From Mycolicibacter longobardus (GTDB lineage: Bacteria; Actinomycetota; Actinomycetes; Mycobacteriales; Mycobacteriaceae), in NCBI RefSeq assembly GCF_002102265.1, contig NZ_LQPG01000002.1, forward strand, positions 1 through 40,824: 40,824 nt of DNA, read 5' to 3'. Shown piece after piece: positions 7,340 through 14,632 of this stretch. The position numbers were made by a program, and so were the translations under genes. Positions within the stretch are counted from its first letter, which is position 1, and every line of letters starts with the position of its first letter. The notes under the pieces are model-generated. The model was not told where the DNA came from. It saw nothing but the letters and a program-made list of their open reading frames with translations, and searched no databases.

Positions 7340-8272
7340 GTGCCCAACCGCATCCAGTCTTTGCTCGGGGTGCAATACCCCGTGGTCCAGGCGCCAATGA
7401 CCTACATCGCGCGCGCCGAACTGGCGGCCGCGGTGTCAGAGGCCGGTGGGCTCGGAGTGATCGAAACCCTCACCCCCGAGGGGCGCGCCGACCTGCGGCG
7501 GGTGCACGAGCTCACCGACAAGCCGGTGGCGGCGAACCTGATGATCCAGGGCTGGAAAAAGGATCCTTCGATCGTCGACAAGCTGGCCGAAGCCGGCGTG
7601 CGGCACGTCTTCACCTCAGCCGGTGATCCGGCGCTGTTCACCAAGCTGCTGCACGACGCCGGTATGACGGTGGTGCATGTGGTCGGATCGCTCAAAGGTG
7701 CACACAAGGCGGCCGAGGCCGGTGTCGATGCACTGGTGGTCGAAGGCGTCGAGGGCGGCGGTTTCAAATCACTGCTCGGCGCCTCGACGATGGTCCTGCT
7801 CCCCCTGATCGCCGAGAACGTGAACCTGCCCATCATCGCCGCCGGTGGCATCTGCGATGCGCGGTCGGCGGCGGCAGCACTGGTGTTGGGCGCCGAGGGC
7901 GTGCAAATGGGCACGCGGATGCTCGCCAGTCAAGAATCCATGGTGCACACCAACTTCAAGGATGCGATCGTGGCCGCAAACGACGCGGGCACAGTACTTC
8001 TCGACATTCCGGGCAACCCGACCATGCGGGTCTTGCGGACGGGGCTGGCGGCTCGCGTCGCCGCACACGACCCGACGGCCCAACTGCTGGGAAAGGTCAC
8101 CGAGCTCTATTTCGACGGCGATATGGAAGCCAGTGTCGCCAACACCGGCCAAGTGTCGTCGCGAATTGTCGATCTTCTCCCGGTGGCCGAGATCATTCGC
8201 CGCACCTGGGGTGAGATCGAAGCTGTTCTGGACGCGGCGCGGTTGCGGAGCGGGACGTCGCGAACCCCATGA
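7340..8272 (+). CDS. Nitronate monooxygenase (2-nitropropane dioxygenase family)
   Basis: A 310-residue FMN-dependent TIM-barrel oxidase that converts alkyl nitronates to carbonyl compounds and nitrite. The N-terminal Pro-Val-Val-Gln-Ala-Pro-Met, Ala-Gly-Gly-Leu-Gly-Val-Ile, the phosphate-binding Ile-Ala-Ala-Gly-Gly-Ile-Cys-Asp and Leu-Gly-Ala-Glu-Gly-Val-Gln-Met-Gly-Thr motifs are all present. The start is GTG at 7340. Its stop overlaps the next gene's ATG (ATGA), so it is translationally coupled to a DUF6498 membrane protein. Confidence 0.88.
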   Translation: MPNRIQSLLGVQYPVVQAPMTYIARAELAAAVSEAGGLGVIETLTPEGRADLRRVHELTDKPVAANLMIQGWKKDPSIVDKLAEAGVRHVFTSAGDPALFTKLLHDAGMTVVHVVGSLKGAHKAAEAGVDALVVEGVEGGGFKSLLGASTMVLLPLIAENVNLPIIAAGGICDARSAAAALVLGAEGVQMGTRMLASQESMVHTNFKDAIVAANDAGTVLLDIPGNPTMRVLRTGLAARVAAHDPTAQLLGKVTELYFDGDMEASVANTGQVSSRIVDLLPVAEIIRRTWGEIEAVLDAARLRSGTSRTP

Positions 8273-9099
8273 CTGAACACGACTCGCAACCCGATTCGCA
8301 ATCCAATTCGCAGCGTGGAACGGCGATCTCACGTTTTCATCTGTTCAACGTGCTCGGAGTGATCGCCATCCCCGCCATCGGCTGGTTCACCCAGCGTTGG
8401 TCCGGTGCGACGACGCTGGCGGTGTACTGGTTCGAGAACGTCGCGATGTGCCTGTTCGTGATTGCCCGCATAGCCGTGCACCGGCGCTGGACCCCCAAAT
8501 ACGGGCACTTCCGCTATCGCGCACCGCAATCCGGCGGCCCGACCGGCAACCAATCCTTCCTGGGCGGCTTCGCCCTGATCAGCCTGGCCTTCTGTGCTGC
8601 CCACGGGGTCTTCCTCGGCGCCATTCTCGCGATCCTGATGCACAACCGTGCCCCCGAACTGCAGCTCCTCAATCTCGACTGGCGCAGCATCGGATGGGGC
8701 TGCCTGTTCGTATTGGCTTTTCTGACACTGGATTTCCTCCTCGACCTGGTCGAACTGCGTAGCTGGTCCTTCCGGGACATCGAGCAGACCGCGAATACCG
8801 GACTGGGCCGGGTCATGGTGGTGCACCTGACATTGCTGCTCGGCTTCGCCGGTATCGCCGCCACCGATGCCCCCAGCACGCTGTTCGGGGTGTTCGTCGT
8901 GCTCAAGTCCCTCGCCGCACTCAGCAGTGTGGTTCCTCAATGGGAGCCGGAGCGCCCGCCGCGCTGGCTCACCAATCTGTTGAACCGAGTCCCCAATATG
9001 CATCCGGGCGAGAGCTTCGAGGACTACTGGGTCAAGGACCAAGCCAACGAGCGAGATCGGCAGCGCCGCAACGAGAAGCCCTGGCCGACGACCCGGTAG
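8269..9099 (+). CDS. DUF6498-type integral membrane protein
   Basis: A 276-residue protein with about six predicted membrane segments, beginning after a short Gln/Ser-rich hydrophilic N-terminus. The conserved block around Phe-Asn-Val-Leu-Gly-Val-Ile-Ala and Ala-Val-Tyr-Trp-Phe-Glu-Asn-Val resembles DUF6498, whose function is unknown. The C-terminal 50 residues are charged and probably cytoplasmic. The ATG overlaps the nitronate monooxygenase stop by 4 nt, so the two are made together. It ends 2 nt from the convergent LLM gene. Confidence 0.75.
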   Translation: MTEHDSQPDSQSNSQRGTAISRFHLFNVLGVIAIPAIGWFTQRWSGATTLAVYWFENVAMCLFVIARIAVHRRWTPKYGHFRYRAPQSGGPTGNQSFLGGFALISLAFCAAHGVFLGAILAILMHNRAPELQLLNLDWRSIGWGCLFVLAFLTLDFLLDLVELRSWSFRDIEQTANTGLGRVMVVHLTLLLGFAGIAATDAPSTLFGVFVVLKSLAALSSVVPQWEPERPPRWLTNLLNRVPNMHPGESFEDYWVKDQANERDRQRRNEKPWPTTR

Positions 9100-9101
9100 C
9101 C

Positions 9102-10118
9102 CTACCCGATCGAGATTCGTCGCGCGATCTCGCCGTAACGCTCGAAGCGTTCGGTGTCGCCAAGCGCGTTGTACAGGACCAGGCGAGTCGCAACTCCCCC
9201 GTATTTGTCGATCAGCCTGTCCGCCAGCTCATCCCACGTCGACTCGGTCGCGAAGGTGGCAAGGTGCTCGTCGGTGATCTGAGCGGCCATGCCCGAGAAG
9301 TCGCCGGCCTTCTGCTTCTCGCGGATACGCGCGGTTGTGCCCTCGAACCCGGCCTCATCCCAGATGAACGCGTAGTTCGGCGTGCTTCCGTAGAAGCTCA
9401 TGCTGGCGCGCACGAATTCCCGCTCCTTGTGGCGCTCTTCGTCGGTGTCGCCGACGATCGTCATCGCGGGCACGATGATCGCGATGTCAGACGATGAGCG
9501 GCCCGCCTTCTCGGCACCTTCGGCCACCTTTGGCGCAACGTGGCGTTTGAGATAGCCGGGCTCGCCAAGCGGATGGACATGCACACCGTCAGCCACCTCG
9601 CCGGCCATCCGCAGCATCCACGGATTCACCGCCGCGATATCCACCTGGGGATCAGGTGCGTCGATCGGTCCCGGGCTCCACTGCGGAGTGATGAAATCGA
9701 GGTCGTAGAACGGCCCGTGATGATCCAGCTTCCCGGTCCGGAATGCGGCAAAACACGCCTTCACGGCCAGCACATAGTCCCGCAGGCGAGGACCAGGATG
9801 ATCGAACGTCGCACCGTAGCGCCGCACGACATGGGTACGCACCTGGGTGCCGAGGCCGAGCCGGAACCTGCCACCGGAAGCCTCCTGCAGTTCCCAGGCG
9901 GTAGCGGCCGTGACGAACGGACTGCGCGGAAAGGCAACCGCGACTCCGGTCGACAGCTCCAGGCCGGGTGCGGCCTGGGATGCAAGGGCGACGTTGAGAT
10001 AGGCGGTGCGGCCCGCCTCGGTGAACAGCAGGCCGGAGAAACCGGCCGCCTGGGTACGCCGGGCAAGCTCGCCGACTTTCCCCAAATGCTGCGGGAGGGT
10101 CATGACGTCTATTTGCAC
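9102..10118 (-). CDS. LLM-class F420-dependent oxidoreductase
   Basis: A 338-residue luciferase-like TIM-barrel protein of the mycobacterial F420-type group (TIGR03617-like). The barrel motifs Gly-Phe-Ser-Gly-Leu-Leu-Phe-Thr-Glu, Ser-Gly-Gly-Arg-Phe-Arg-Leu-Gly-Leu-Gly-Thr and Ala-Gly-Glu-Val-Ala-Asp-Gly-Val-His-Val-His are clear. It should transfer hydride to or from F420 on an unknown substrate. The start is GTG at 10118; TAGGCT ends 6 nt upstream, so a leaderless mRNA is predicted. Transcription converges on the DUF6498 gene. Confidence 0.88.
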   Translation of the reverse strand: MQIDVMTLPQHLGKVGELARRTQAAGFSGLLFTEAGRTAYLNVALASQAAPGLELSTGVAVAFPRSPFVTAATAWELQEASGGRFRLGLGTQVRTHVVRRYGATFDHPGPRLRDYVLAVKACFAAFRTGKLDHHGPFYDLDFITPQWSPGPIDAPDPQVDIAAVNPWMLRMAGEVADGVHVHPLGEPGYLKRHVAPKVAEGAEKAGRSSSDIAIIVPAMTIVGDTDEERHKEREFVRASMSFYGSTPNYAFIWDEAGFEGTTARIREKQKAGDFSGMAAQITDEHLATFATESTWDELADRLIDKYGGVATRLVLYNALGDTERFERYGEIARRISIG

Positions 10119-10124
10119 GTCGAG

Positions 10125-10130
10125 AGCCTA
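10125..10130 (-). promoter_or_regulatory. -10 box of the LLM oxidoreductase gene
   Basis: TAGGCT on the minus strand, then CTCGAC and GTG at 10118: leaderless spacing of 6 nt. Confidence 0.5.
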
Positions 10131-10158
10131 CGGCGGTCGGGCCGTGCCACCAGTGGAA

Positions 10159-10563
10159 TCACTCGGGAGGCGTACCGAGTACTTCGATCTGGCATCGCGG
10201 GCCATGGGCTCGGGCAAGCCTTCCATCCAGAGTGACCAACGTAGCGTTCAGCGCTTCGGCAAGAGTGACGTAAAACGCGTCCCACCCGCGTACCGAATCT
10301 CGCAGTTCCCACACCCGATCGAGCATCCAGCGATGCGAGAAGCGTTCGCCTGGCCAGTCGCGCAAGTCAGCCACCGCCTGCCCCGCAGCCGTCCCATCGA
10401 GGCCTCCGCTCAGGTACTGCGCACGGATGACGCCGAGCACCTCTACGTCGATGATTTCGGGAGCTGCATGATCAGCGTCCGACGCCAATCGTTGCGCTAT
10501 TTCCCGCGCCCGTGGCGTGTCTGCCAGCACTTCGAACAGACATGAAGCATCAACGACCAGCAT
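10159..10563 (-). CDS. vapC: VapC toxin (PIN-domain ribonuclease)
   Basis: A 134-residue PIN-domain endoribonuclease with the four acidic metal ligands in place: Asp5 (Val-Val-Asp-Ala-Ser), Glu41 (Asp-Val-Glu-Val-Leu), Asp95 (Gly-Trp-Asp-Ala-Phe-Tyr) and Asp113 (Thr-Leu-Asp-Gly). Family members cut tRNA or rRNA and are blocked by VapB. I chose the ATG at 10563, which puts Met directly before the family's first strand and overlaps vapB by 14 nt. A GTG at 10578 is the alternative. The RNA target is not predictable. Confidence 0.9.
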   Translation of the reverse strand: MLVVDASCLFEVLADTPRAREIAQRLASDADHAAPEIIDVEVLGVIRAQYLSGGLDGTAAGQAVADLRDWPGERFSHRWMLDRVWELRDSVRGWDAFYVTLAEALNATLVTLDGRLARAHGPRCQIEVLGTPPE

Positions 10564-10795
10564 GCGGCCACTCGCCACGCCACTCGTCTAGGACGGTCAA
10601 GACCTCCGCGGTCGTCACCTGCGAAGGGCGACGTCCGGTTCGTCGCAGCCATTCCGCGATCGATGGTCGAGCCGCCAGTCGGGCCGCCTCGCGACGCAGC
10701 AACTCAGGAACCGTGATCCCCTCCTCCGCGCCTAGTCGCACCAGCGCCGCGTACACATCGTCATCGATGTCACGAATTTGCACTGTCTTAGGCAT
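10550..10795 (-). CDS. vapB: VapB antitoxin
   Basis: An 81-residue FitA/VapB-type antitoxin. It has an N-terminal ribbon-helix-helix (Thr-Val-Gln-Ile-Arg-Asp-Ile-Asp, Val-Pro-Glu-Leu-Leu-Arg-Arg-Glu-Ala) for DNA binding and a C-terminal tail with Trp-Arg-Gly-Glu-Trp that should occupy the VapC active site. The ATG at 10795 is 6 nt from TATCCT (leaderless). It is paired with vapC by a 14-nt overlap and should repress the pair through the palindrome at 10818. Confidence 0.88.
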   Translation of the reverse strand: MPKTVQIRDIDDDVYAALVRLGAEEGITVPELLRREAARLAARPSIAEWLRRTGRRPSQVTTAEVLTVLDEWRGEWPHAGR

Positions 10796-10801
10796 AATTG
10801 C

Positions 10802-10807
10802 AGGATA
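10802..10807 (-). promoter_or_regulatory. -10 box of vapBC
   Basis: TATCCT on the minus strand, then GCAATT and ATG at 10795: leaderless spacing of 6 nt. Confidence 0.5.
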
Positions 10808-10817
10808 TCATGCATAT

Positions 10818-10835
10818 ACGCATGAGCCCATGCGT
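10818..10835. promoter_or_regulatory. VapB operator palindrome
   Basis: A perfect inverted repeat ACGCATG-AGCC-CATGCGT, about 10 bp upstream of the vapB -10 box, so it lies between the -35 and -10 positions. That is where an autorepressing VapBC complex would block transcription. It is also 40 bp upstream of the divergent FKBP gene's -10 box, so both genes could be affected. Confidence 0.6.
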
Positions 10836-10874
10836 GATTCATCCGTCATGGGCATCGGACTGACGGATCACCTG

Positions 10875-10880
10875 TAGCGT
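10875..10880 (+). promoter_or_regulatory. -10 box of the first FKBP gene
   Basis: TAGCGT followed by 7 nt and GTG at 10888. The earlier in-frame GTG at 10879 overlaps this box, so 10888 is the better start. Confidence 0.5.
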
Positions 10881-10887
10881 GTCGAGC

Positions 10888-11445
10888 GTGAAGCCCACTC
10901 GGATGCATTCCTTCGTCGCCGTCGCCGCCAGTGTCGCGGCCATCGTTCTCCCCCTCGCCGGGGCCGGCACGGCGTCGGCTGCCGACACCTGTCCCACCGC
11001 CGCACCCGCCAGCGCTGGCACGCCGGAGTGGACACTGGCCGGGGCCACCGGCAGCGTCGCCGTCACCGGATCCACCGATACAGCAGCGCCGCGGGTGGAT
11101 GTGTCCACACCGTTCAGCGTGACCCAGACCCAGGTACACACGTTGCAGGCCGGCGACGGCCCGGTGGTTCCGGGGACGGCCAAAGTATCGGTCTGCTACA
11201 TGGGCGTCAACGGTCGCGACGGGTCGGTGTTCGACAGCAGCTACAAGCGCGGTACCCCGGTTGACTTCCCGCTCAACGGAGTTGTGCCGGGCTTCCAGAA
11301 AGCGATCGCCGGGCAGAAGGTGGGCTCCACGGTCGCGGTGGCGATGACGTCCGAGGACGGCTACCCCGACGGTCAGCCCGGTGCCGGCATCCGCCCCGGT
11401 GACACCCTCGTGTTCGCCATCAAGGTCCTCGGCGCTACAGGCTGA
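10888..11445 (+). CDS. Secreted FKBP-type peptidyl-prolyl isomerase
   Basis: A 185-residue exported protein. The first about 32 residues form a signal peptide ending Gly-Thr-Ala-Ser-Ala-Ala. The C-terminal half is an FKBP domain with Val-Ser-Val-Cys-Tyr-Met-Gly-Val, Gly-Ser-Val-Phe-Asp-Ser-Ser-Tyr, Val-Val-Pro-Gly-Phe-Gln-Lys-Ala-Ile and a closing Gly-Asp-Thr-Leu-Val-Phe strand. It should catalyse prolyl isomerisation of proteins outside the membrane. The start is GTG at 10888, chosen from the -10 spacing. It is a close paralogue of the gene at 12633, and the two flank an oxidoreductase gene. Confidence 0.85.
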   Translation: MKPTRMHSFVAVAASVAAIVLPLAGAGTASAADTCPTAAPASAGTPEWTLAGATGSVAVTGSTDTAAPRVDVSTPFSVTQTQVHTLQAGDGPVVPGTAKVSVCYMGVNGRDGSVFDSSYKRGTPVDFPLNGVVPGFQKAIAGQKVGSTVAVAMTSEDGYPDGQPGAGIRPGDTLVFAIKVLGATG

Positions 11446-11472
11446 TCCGCGCGGCTTAAGTCGCTCGCAGCG

Positions 11473-11498
11473 CCCCTCCCCTCGACCCCTCCCCTCGA
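11473..11498. repeat. Perfect 13-bp tandem duplication
   Basis: CCCCTCCCCTCGA occurs twice head to tail (11473-11485 and 11486-11498) in the spacer after the first FKBP gene. It is pyrimidine-rich, probably arose by slippage, and has no assigned role. Confidence 0.8.
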
Positions 11499-11508
11499 CT
11501 GGGAATCT

Positions 11509-11544
11509 CACGACGTGACGCGCCGGTTGAGCGTCGTGGTTTTC
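11509..11544 (+). terminator. Possible intrinsic terminator after the first FKBP gene
   Basis: CACGACG (11509-11515) pairs with CGTCGTG (11532-11538), loop 16 nt, followed by GTTTT. This would end the FKBP transcript before the oxidoreductase promoter at 11584. The loop is long and the T-tract short. Confidence 0.4.
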
Positions 11545-11583
11545 CCCCTCGCGGGCGTTCCGCGGACCGCCAACCGCATCAGG

Positions 11584-11589
11584 TAGCGT
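11584..11589 (+). promoter_or_regulatory. -10 box of the NADP-dependent oxidoreductase gene
   Basis: TAGCGT, then GCGCTC and ATG at 11596: leaderless spacing of 6 nt. Confidence 0.5.
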
Positions 11590-11595
11590 GCGCTC

Positions 11596-12609
11596 ATGGC
11601 CGACCGCAACCGCCGCTTCCTCCTCCGTGAACGCCCCGCCGGCCGCATCGGCCCGGACACCTTCGAACTCAGCGAGCAAGCGGTGCCGGCGATCGGAGAT
11701 GGCGAGGCGCTGGTGCGCGTCGACTGGATCTCCCTGGACCCGACCAACCGCATGTGGATCAACGACACTCCGTCCTACCTGCCCCCGGTCGGCATCGGAG
11801 AGGTCATGCGCGCGGCCGGACTGGGTGTGGTCGTCGCGTCGAACAACCCGAACTTTCCCGTCGGCCAGACCGTTCAGGGCCTGACCGGTTGGCAGGAGTA
11901 CGTGGTGGTCTCGGACTCGATGCCGTTGTTCCCGGTCGACATCGCCCCGGGCGTCTCGCCGAGCGTCTACATGGGCGCGCTCGGAATGACCGGGCTGACG
12001 GCGTGGATCGGGATCCGCGACATCGGCAAGCCGAAGCCGGGCGAGACCGTCGTCGTCTCGGCCGCGGCGGGCGCGGTGGGTTCGGTCGCCGGTCAGCTCG
12101 CCAAAGCCGACGGCGCGCGTGTCGTCGGGATCGCCGGCGGTCCGGAGAAGTGTGCGCTGCTGACCGATCAGCTCGGCTTCGACGCGGCCGTGGACTATCG
12201 CGCCGACGACTGGGCCGCCCAGCTTGCCGCCGCAACCCCTAACGGCATCGACGTCGACTTCGAGAACGTCGGCGGCGACATCATGGACGCGATCTTCGCG
12301 CGCATCAATATCGGCGCGCGAATCGCGCTGTGCGGACTGATCTCCGGTTACAACGCGATCGACCCCCCGCCGGGACCGCGCGCATTCGGGAACCTGCTGA
12401 TCCAGCGCGCAACCTTGCAAGGCTTCATCGTGCTCGACCATTTCCTTCGAGCGCCGGAGGCGAACAGCGAGATCGCCGGTTTAATCGCCGCGGGAAAGCT
12501 GACACCACTGGAGACCGTCGTGGAGGGCTTTGAGCAGCTGCCGACCGCCATCAACATGCTGTTCGACGGTAAGAACGTCGGCAAGCTCGTGGTGAAGATC
12601 TCCGATTAG
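11596..12609 (+). CDS. NADP-dependent oxidoreductase (curcumin reductase/prostaglandin reductase type)
   Basis: A 337-residue zinc-free medium-chain reductase. The N-terminal Leu-Arg-Glu-Arg-Pro-Ala-Gly, the Ser-Leu-Asp-Pro-Thr-Asn-Arg motif, the Gly-Met-Thr-Gly-Leu-Thr-Ala-Trp segment and the nucleotide loop Ser-Ala-Ala-Ala-Gly-Ala-Val-Gly-Ser are diagnostic for the 2-alkenal/curcumin reductase branch. These enzymes reduce alpha,beta-unsaturated carbonyls with NADPH. It differs from the oxidoreductase at 993, which belongs to the quinone reductase branch. It sits between two FKBP paralogues with its own leaderless promoter. Confidence 0.9.
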   Translation: MADRNRRFLLRERPAGRIGPDTFELSEQAVPAIGDGEALVRVDWISLDPTNRMWINDTPSYLPPVGIGEVMRAAGLGVVVASNNPNFPVGQTVQGLTGWQEYVVVSDSMPLFPVDIAPGVSPSVYMGALGMTGLTAWIGIRDIGKPKPGETVVVSAAAGAVGSVAGQLAKADGARVVGIAGGPEKCALLTDQLGFDAAVDYRADDWAAQLAAATPNGIDVDFENVGGDIMDAIFARINIGARIALCGLISGYNAIDPPPGPRAFGNLLIQRATLQGFIVLDHFLRAPEANSEIAGLIAAGKLTPLETVVEGFEQLPTAINMLFDGKNVGKLVVKISD

Positions 12610-12619
12610 GGCCGGGCTG

Positions 12620-12625
12620 TAGCGT
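12620..12625 (+). promoter_or_regulatory. -10 box of the second FKBP gene
   Basis: TAGCGT, then GGCCAAG (7 nt) and ATG at 12633. An in-frame GTG at 12624 overlaps the box and is less likely to be the start. The same TAGCGT core precedes the paralogue at 10888. Confidence 0.5.
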
Positions 12626-12632
12626 GGCCAAG

Positions 12633-13250
12633 ATGAATTCGCGTATCTCCCGGTTCGTCGTACTGGCCGCCGGTGCCGCCTCGTTGGCGTTGGCGCTGGC
12701 CGCCTGTGGCGGTTCGGACACCGACGCCTCCTCGACGAAGTCGTCGTCGGTCACCGACCTGTTCATGCCGCCCGGTGGCGAGAGCGTCACCGCCTGCCCT
12801 TCCACGCCGCCGGCTGAGGGTGTCGCCGCCGACTGGACATTGAAGGGTGCCACCGGCAGCATCGCGGTGACCGGCTCCACGAACTCTGCCGCCCCGAGCG
12901 TCGTCGTGACCGGACCGTTCAAGGTGGCCCAGACCGAAGTCCACACCCTGCACGCCGGGGAGGGACGCGTCGTCGGGGAGAACGCGACGGTCTCGGTCTG
13001 CTACATGGGCGTCAACGGACGCGACGGGTCGGTGTTCGACAGCAGCTATGAACGCGGCAAGCCGGTCGACTTCGGACTGGACCGGGTGGTACCGGGCTTC
13101 CAGAAAGCCATTGCGGGACAGAAGGTCGGGTCGACGGTGGCGGTCGCGATGGTCCCCGCCGACGGCTATCCGCAGGGCCAGCCGGCCGCCGGGATCCTGC
13201 CGGGCGACACGCTCGTCTTCGCGATCAAGATCCTCAACGCCTCCCGCTGA
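12633..13250 (+). CDS. FKBP-type peptidyl-prolyl isomerase lipoprotein
   Basis: A 205-residue lipoprotein. The signal peptide ends in the lipobox Leu-Ala-Ala-Cys (Cys25), followed by a Ser/Thr/Asp-rich linker. The FKBP domain carries Val-Ser-Val-Cys-Tyr-Met-Gly-Val, Gly-Ser-Val-Phe-Asp-Ser-Ser-Tyr-Glu-Arg-Gly and Val-Val-Pro-Gly-Phe-Gln-Lys-Ala-Ile, nearly identical to the secreted paralogue at 10888. It is expected on the outer face of the membrane as a prolyl isomerase. The S4-domain gene follows 15 nt later. Confidence 0.88.
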   Translation: MNSRISRFVVLAAGAASLALALAACGGSDTDASSTKSSSVTDLFMPPGGESVTACPSTPPAEGVAADWTLKGATGSIAVTGSTNSAAPSVVVTGPFKVAQTEVHTLHAGEGRVVGENATVSVCYMGVNGRDGSVFDSSYERGKPVDFGLDRVVPGFQKAIAGQKVGSTVAVAMVPADGYPQGQPAAGILPGDTLVFAIKILNASR

Positions 13251-13265
13251 GCCAAGCGGCCCGTC

Positions 13266-13631
13266 ATGGAATCGGCACGGGTGGATCGCTGGTTGTGGGC
13301 GGTGCGGCTGACCAAGACCCGGCCGGACGCCGCTGCGGCATGCCGAGGCGGGCACGTGCGGGTCAACAACCGGCCCGCCAAGCCGGCGACCACCGTCTCA
13401 CCCGGCGACGTGGTGAGTGCCTTGATCGGTGATCGCACTCGGATTGTCGAGGTGCTGCGGGTGGTTCAGAAGCGGGTCGGCGCCCCCGACGCGGCGACCT
13501 GCTACCTGGATCGAACACCGCCTCCCACACCGCCTTCCGCGACGCCGGTGGCCGCGCGGGACCGCGGTGCCGGGCGGCCGACCAAACGGGATCGGCGGGC
13601 GCTGGACAAGTGGCGGGCCCAGCAGGGCTGA
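13266..13631 (+). CDS. S4-domain RNA-binding protein (Hsp15/HslR-like)
   Basis: A 121-residue protein that opens with the S4 domain (Val-Asp-Arg-Trp-Leu-Trp-Ala-Val-Arg-Leu, Ala-Cys-Arg-Gly-Gly-His-Val-Arg-Val-Asn, Pro-Gly-Asp-Val-Val) and ends in a basic Lys/Arg tail (Gly-Arg-Pro-Thr-Lys-Arg-Asp-Arg-Arg). This is the layout of Hsp15, which binds 50S subunits carrying a stalled nascent chain. The short spacing after the FKBP lipoprotein suggests co-transcription. It ends 6 nt from the convergent transglycosylase gene. Confidence 0.85.
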   Translation: MESARVDRWLWAVRLTKTRPDAAAACRGGHVRVNNRPAKPATTVSPGDVVSALIGDRTRIVEVLRVVQKRVGAPDAATCYLDRTPPPTPPSATPVAARDRGAGRPTKRDRRALDKWRAQQG

Positions 13632-13637
13632 ACGCCG

Positions 13638-14483
13638 TTACTGCGGGTGGGTGGCCAGATACTCCGCGACCGGAATCCGCGACGACGACGCGTACCCGAC
13701 CGGCAGCAGAAGGTCCCCGGCGGTGGTGCGGTAATAGGTGTCCCACCGGTAGTAGCCGGCAAATCCGGCCGGGTCGCCTCCGATCACCGCGGCGTAGTCG
13801 TTGACGGCCCGCACGTAGTAGTCGGAGTGGTTGTAGTTCCAGATCGCCTTGTCCCGATTGGTGGCAAAACCGTTGGAGGCCAGTAACCTACCGGCCGCCA
13901 TGATGCTGTCGCGCGGTGAGTGGATGTCTCCCCCGTTGCCGTAGGCCGCGAACGTCGAGGGCAGGAACTGCATCGGGCCCTGTGCGGCGTCATCGCTGAC
14001 ACCGTTGATGCGGCCGAAGCCGGTCTCGACGAAGTTGATGGCCGCCAGGTAGTTCCACGGCACTCCGCTCTCCGCCTCGGCCGCACGGTAGCTGGCCACC
14101 AATTCATTGGCCGGCACCGGTGGGACCACCCGCCACGCCGGCAGGCTCTCTTTCGGCTCGGTGAGCGCCATCAGTTGCCGGCGGGCGTCGATATTGCGGT
14201 CATAGACCGCCAGTAGCGCCGACGGAACCTGCGGGCGGGCGACCGGATCCCACTCGGGATGCGCACCGAGGGTGCGGTAGGCGACCTGTTGGCGGCGCGC
14301 CGCGGCCGAGAGCACCTGCTCCGGCGACGACGGGTTGCGCAACGTCTGGTCGGCAGCCACCAGGTCGGCCACCAGCGCCGCCGGGTCCGCTCCCGGCGCG
14401 GCCGCGGCGGGCGCCATCGCGGCAGCAAGAGCGAAGACCAGAGTGGCGGCGTAGCGCAGTAATCGAACAACCATGCCGTTCAT
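13638..14483 (-). CDS. Secreted lytic transglycosylase
   Basis: A 281-residue exported SLT-type murein transglycosylase that cleaves the glycan strand of peptidoglycan. The signal peptide (residues 1 to about 29) ends Ala-Ala-Ala-Ala-Pro. The catalytic region is seen as Asn-Tyr-Leu-Ala-Ala-Ile-Asn-Phe-Val-Glu-Thr-Gly-Phe-Gly-Arg (catalytic Glu) and Ala-Gln-Gly-Pro-Met-Gln-Phe-Leu-Pro-Ser-Thr-Phe. The Asn-Tyr-Asn-His-Ser-Asp-Tyr-Tyr-Val motif later is also family-typical. ATG 14483 and ATG 14474 are both possible starts; both keep the signal peptide. Confidence 0.9.
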   Translation of the reverse strand: MNGMVVRLLRYAATLVFALAAAMAPAAAAPGADPAALVADLVAADQTLRNPSSPEQVLSAAARRQQVAYRTLGAHPEWDPVARPQVPSALLAVYDRNIDARRQLMALTEPKESLPAWRVVPPVPANELVASYRAAEAESGVPWNYLAAINFVETGFGRINGVSDDAAQGPMQFLPSTFAAYGNGGDIHSPRDSIMAAGRLLASNGFATNRDKAIWNYNHSDYYVRAVNDYAAVIGGDPAGFAGYYRWDTYYRTTAGDLLLPVGYASSSRIPVAEYLATHPQ

Positions 14484-14620
14484 CTTCGCCCCTGGGCGGT
14501 CCTAAACTGCGCAAGGCCACCAACCCGAGCGTTCCCGGGCGCCTAGAACATGTTCCGCTTTGAGGCATAGGTGGCATCATCATCCCTGGTCATCTCTGCT
14601 GACGGGAAACTATCGGCTGT

Positions 14621-14626
14621 TACATT
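14621..14626 (+). promoter_or_regulatory. -10 box of the FAD-binding dehydrogenase gene
   Basis: TACATT, then GAGGCC and ATG at 14633: leaderless spacing of 6 nt. Confidence 0.5.
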
Positions 14627-14632
14627 GAGGCC

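Noticed and set aside
6240..7397. 385-codon minus-strand frame opposite the alpha/beta hydrolase
   Set aside because: Shadow of a gene with an intact catalytic triad; no recognisable domain.
10846..12441. 531-codon open frame on the minus strand across the FKBP and oxidoreductase genes
   Set aside because: It is antisense to two clear plus-strand genes. Composition is Arg/Gly/His/Asp-rich as expected of a high-GC mirror frame, with no family motifs.
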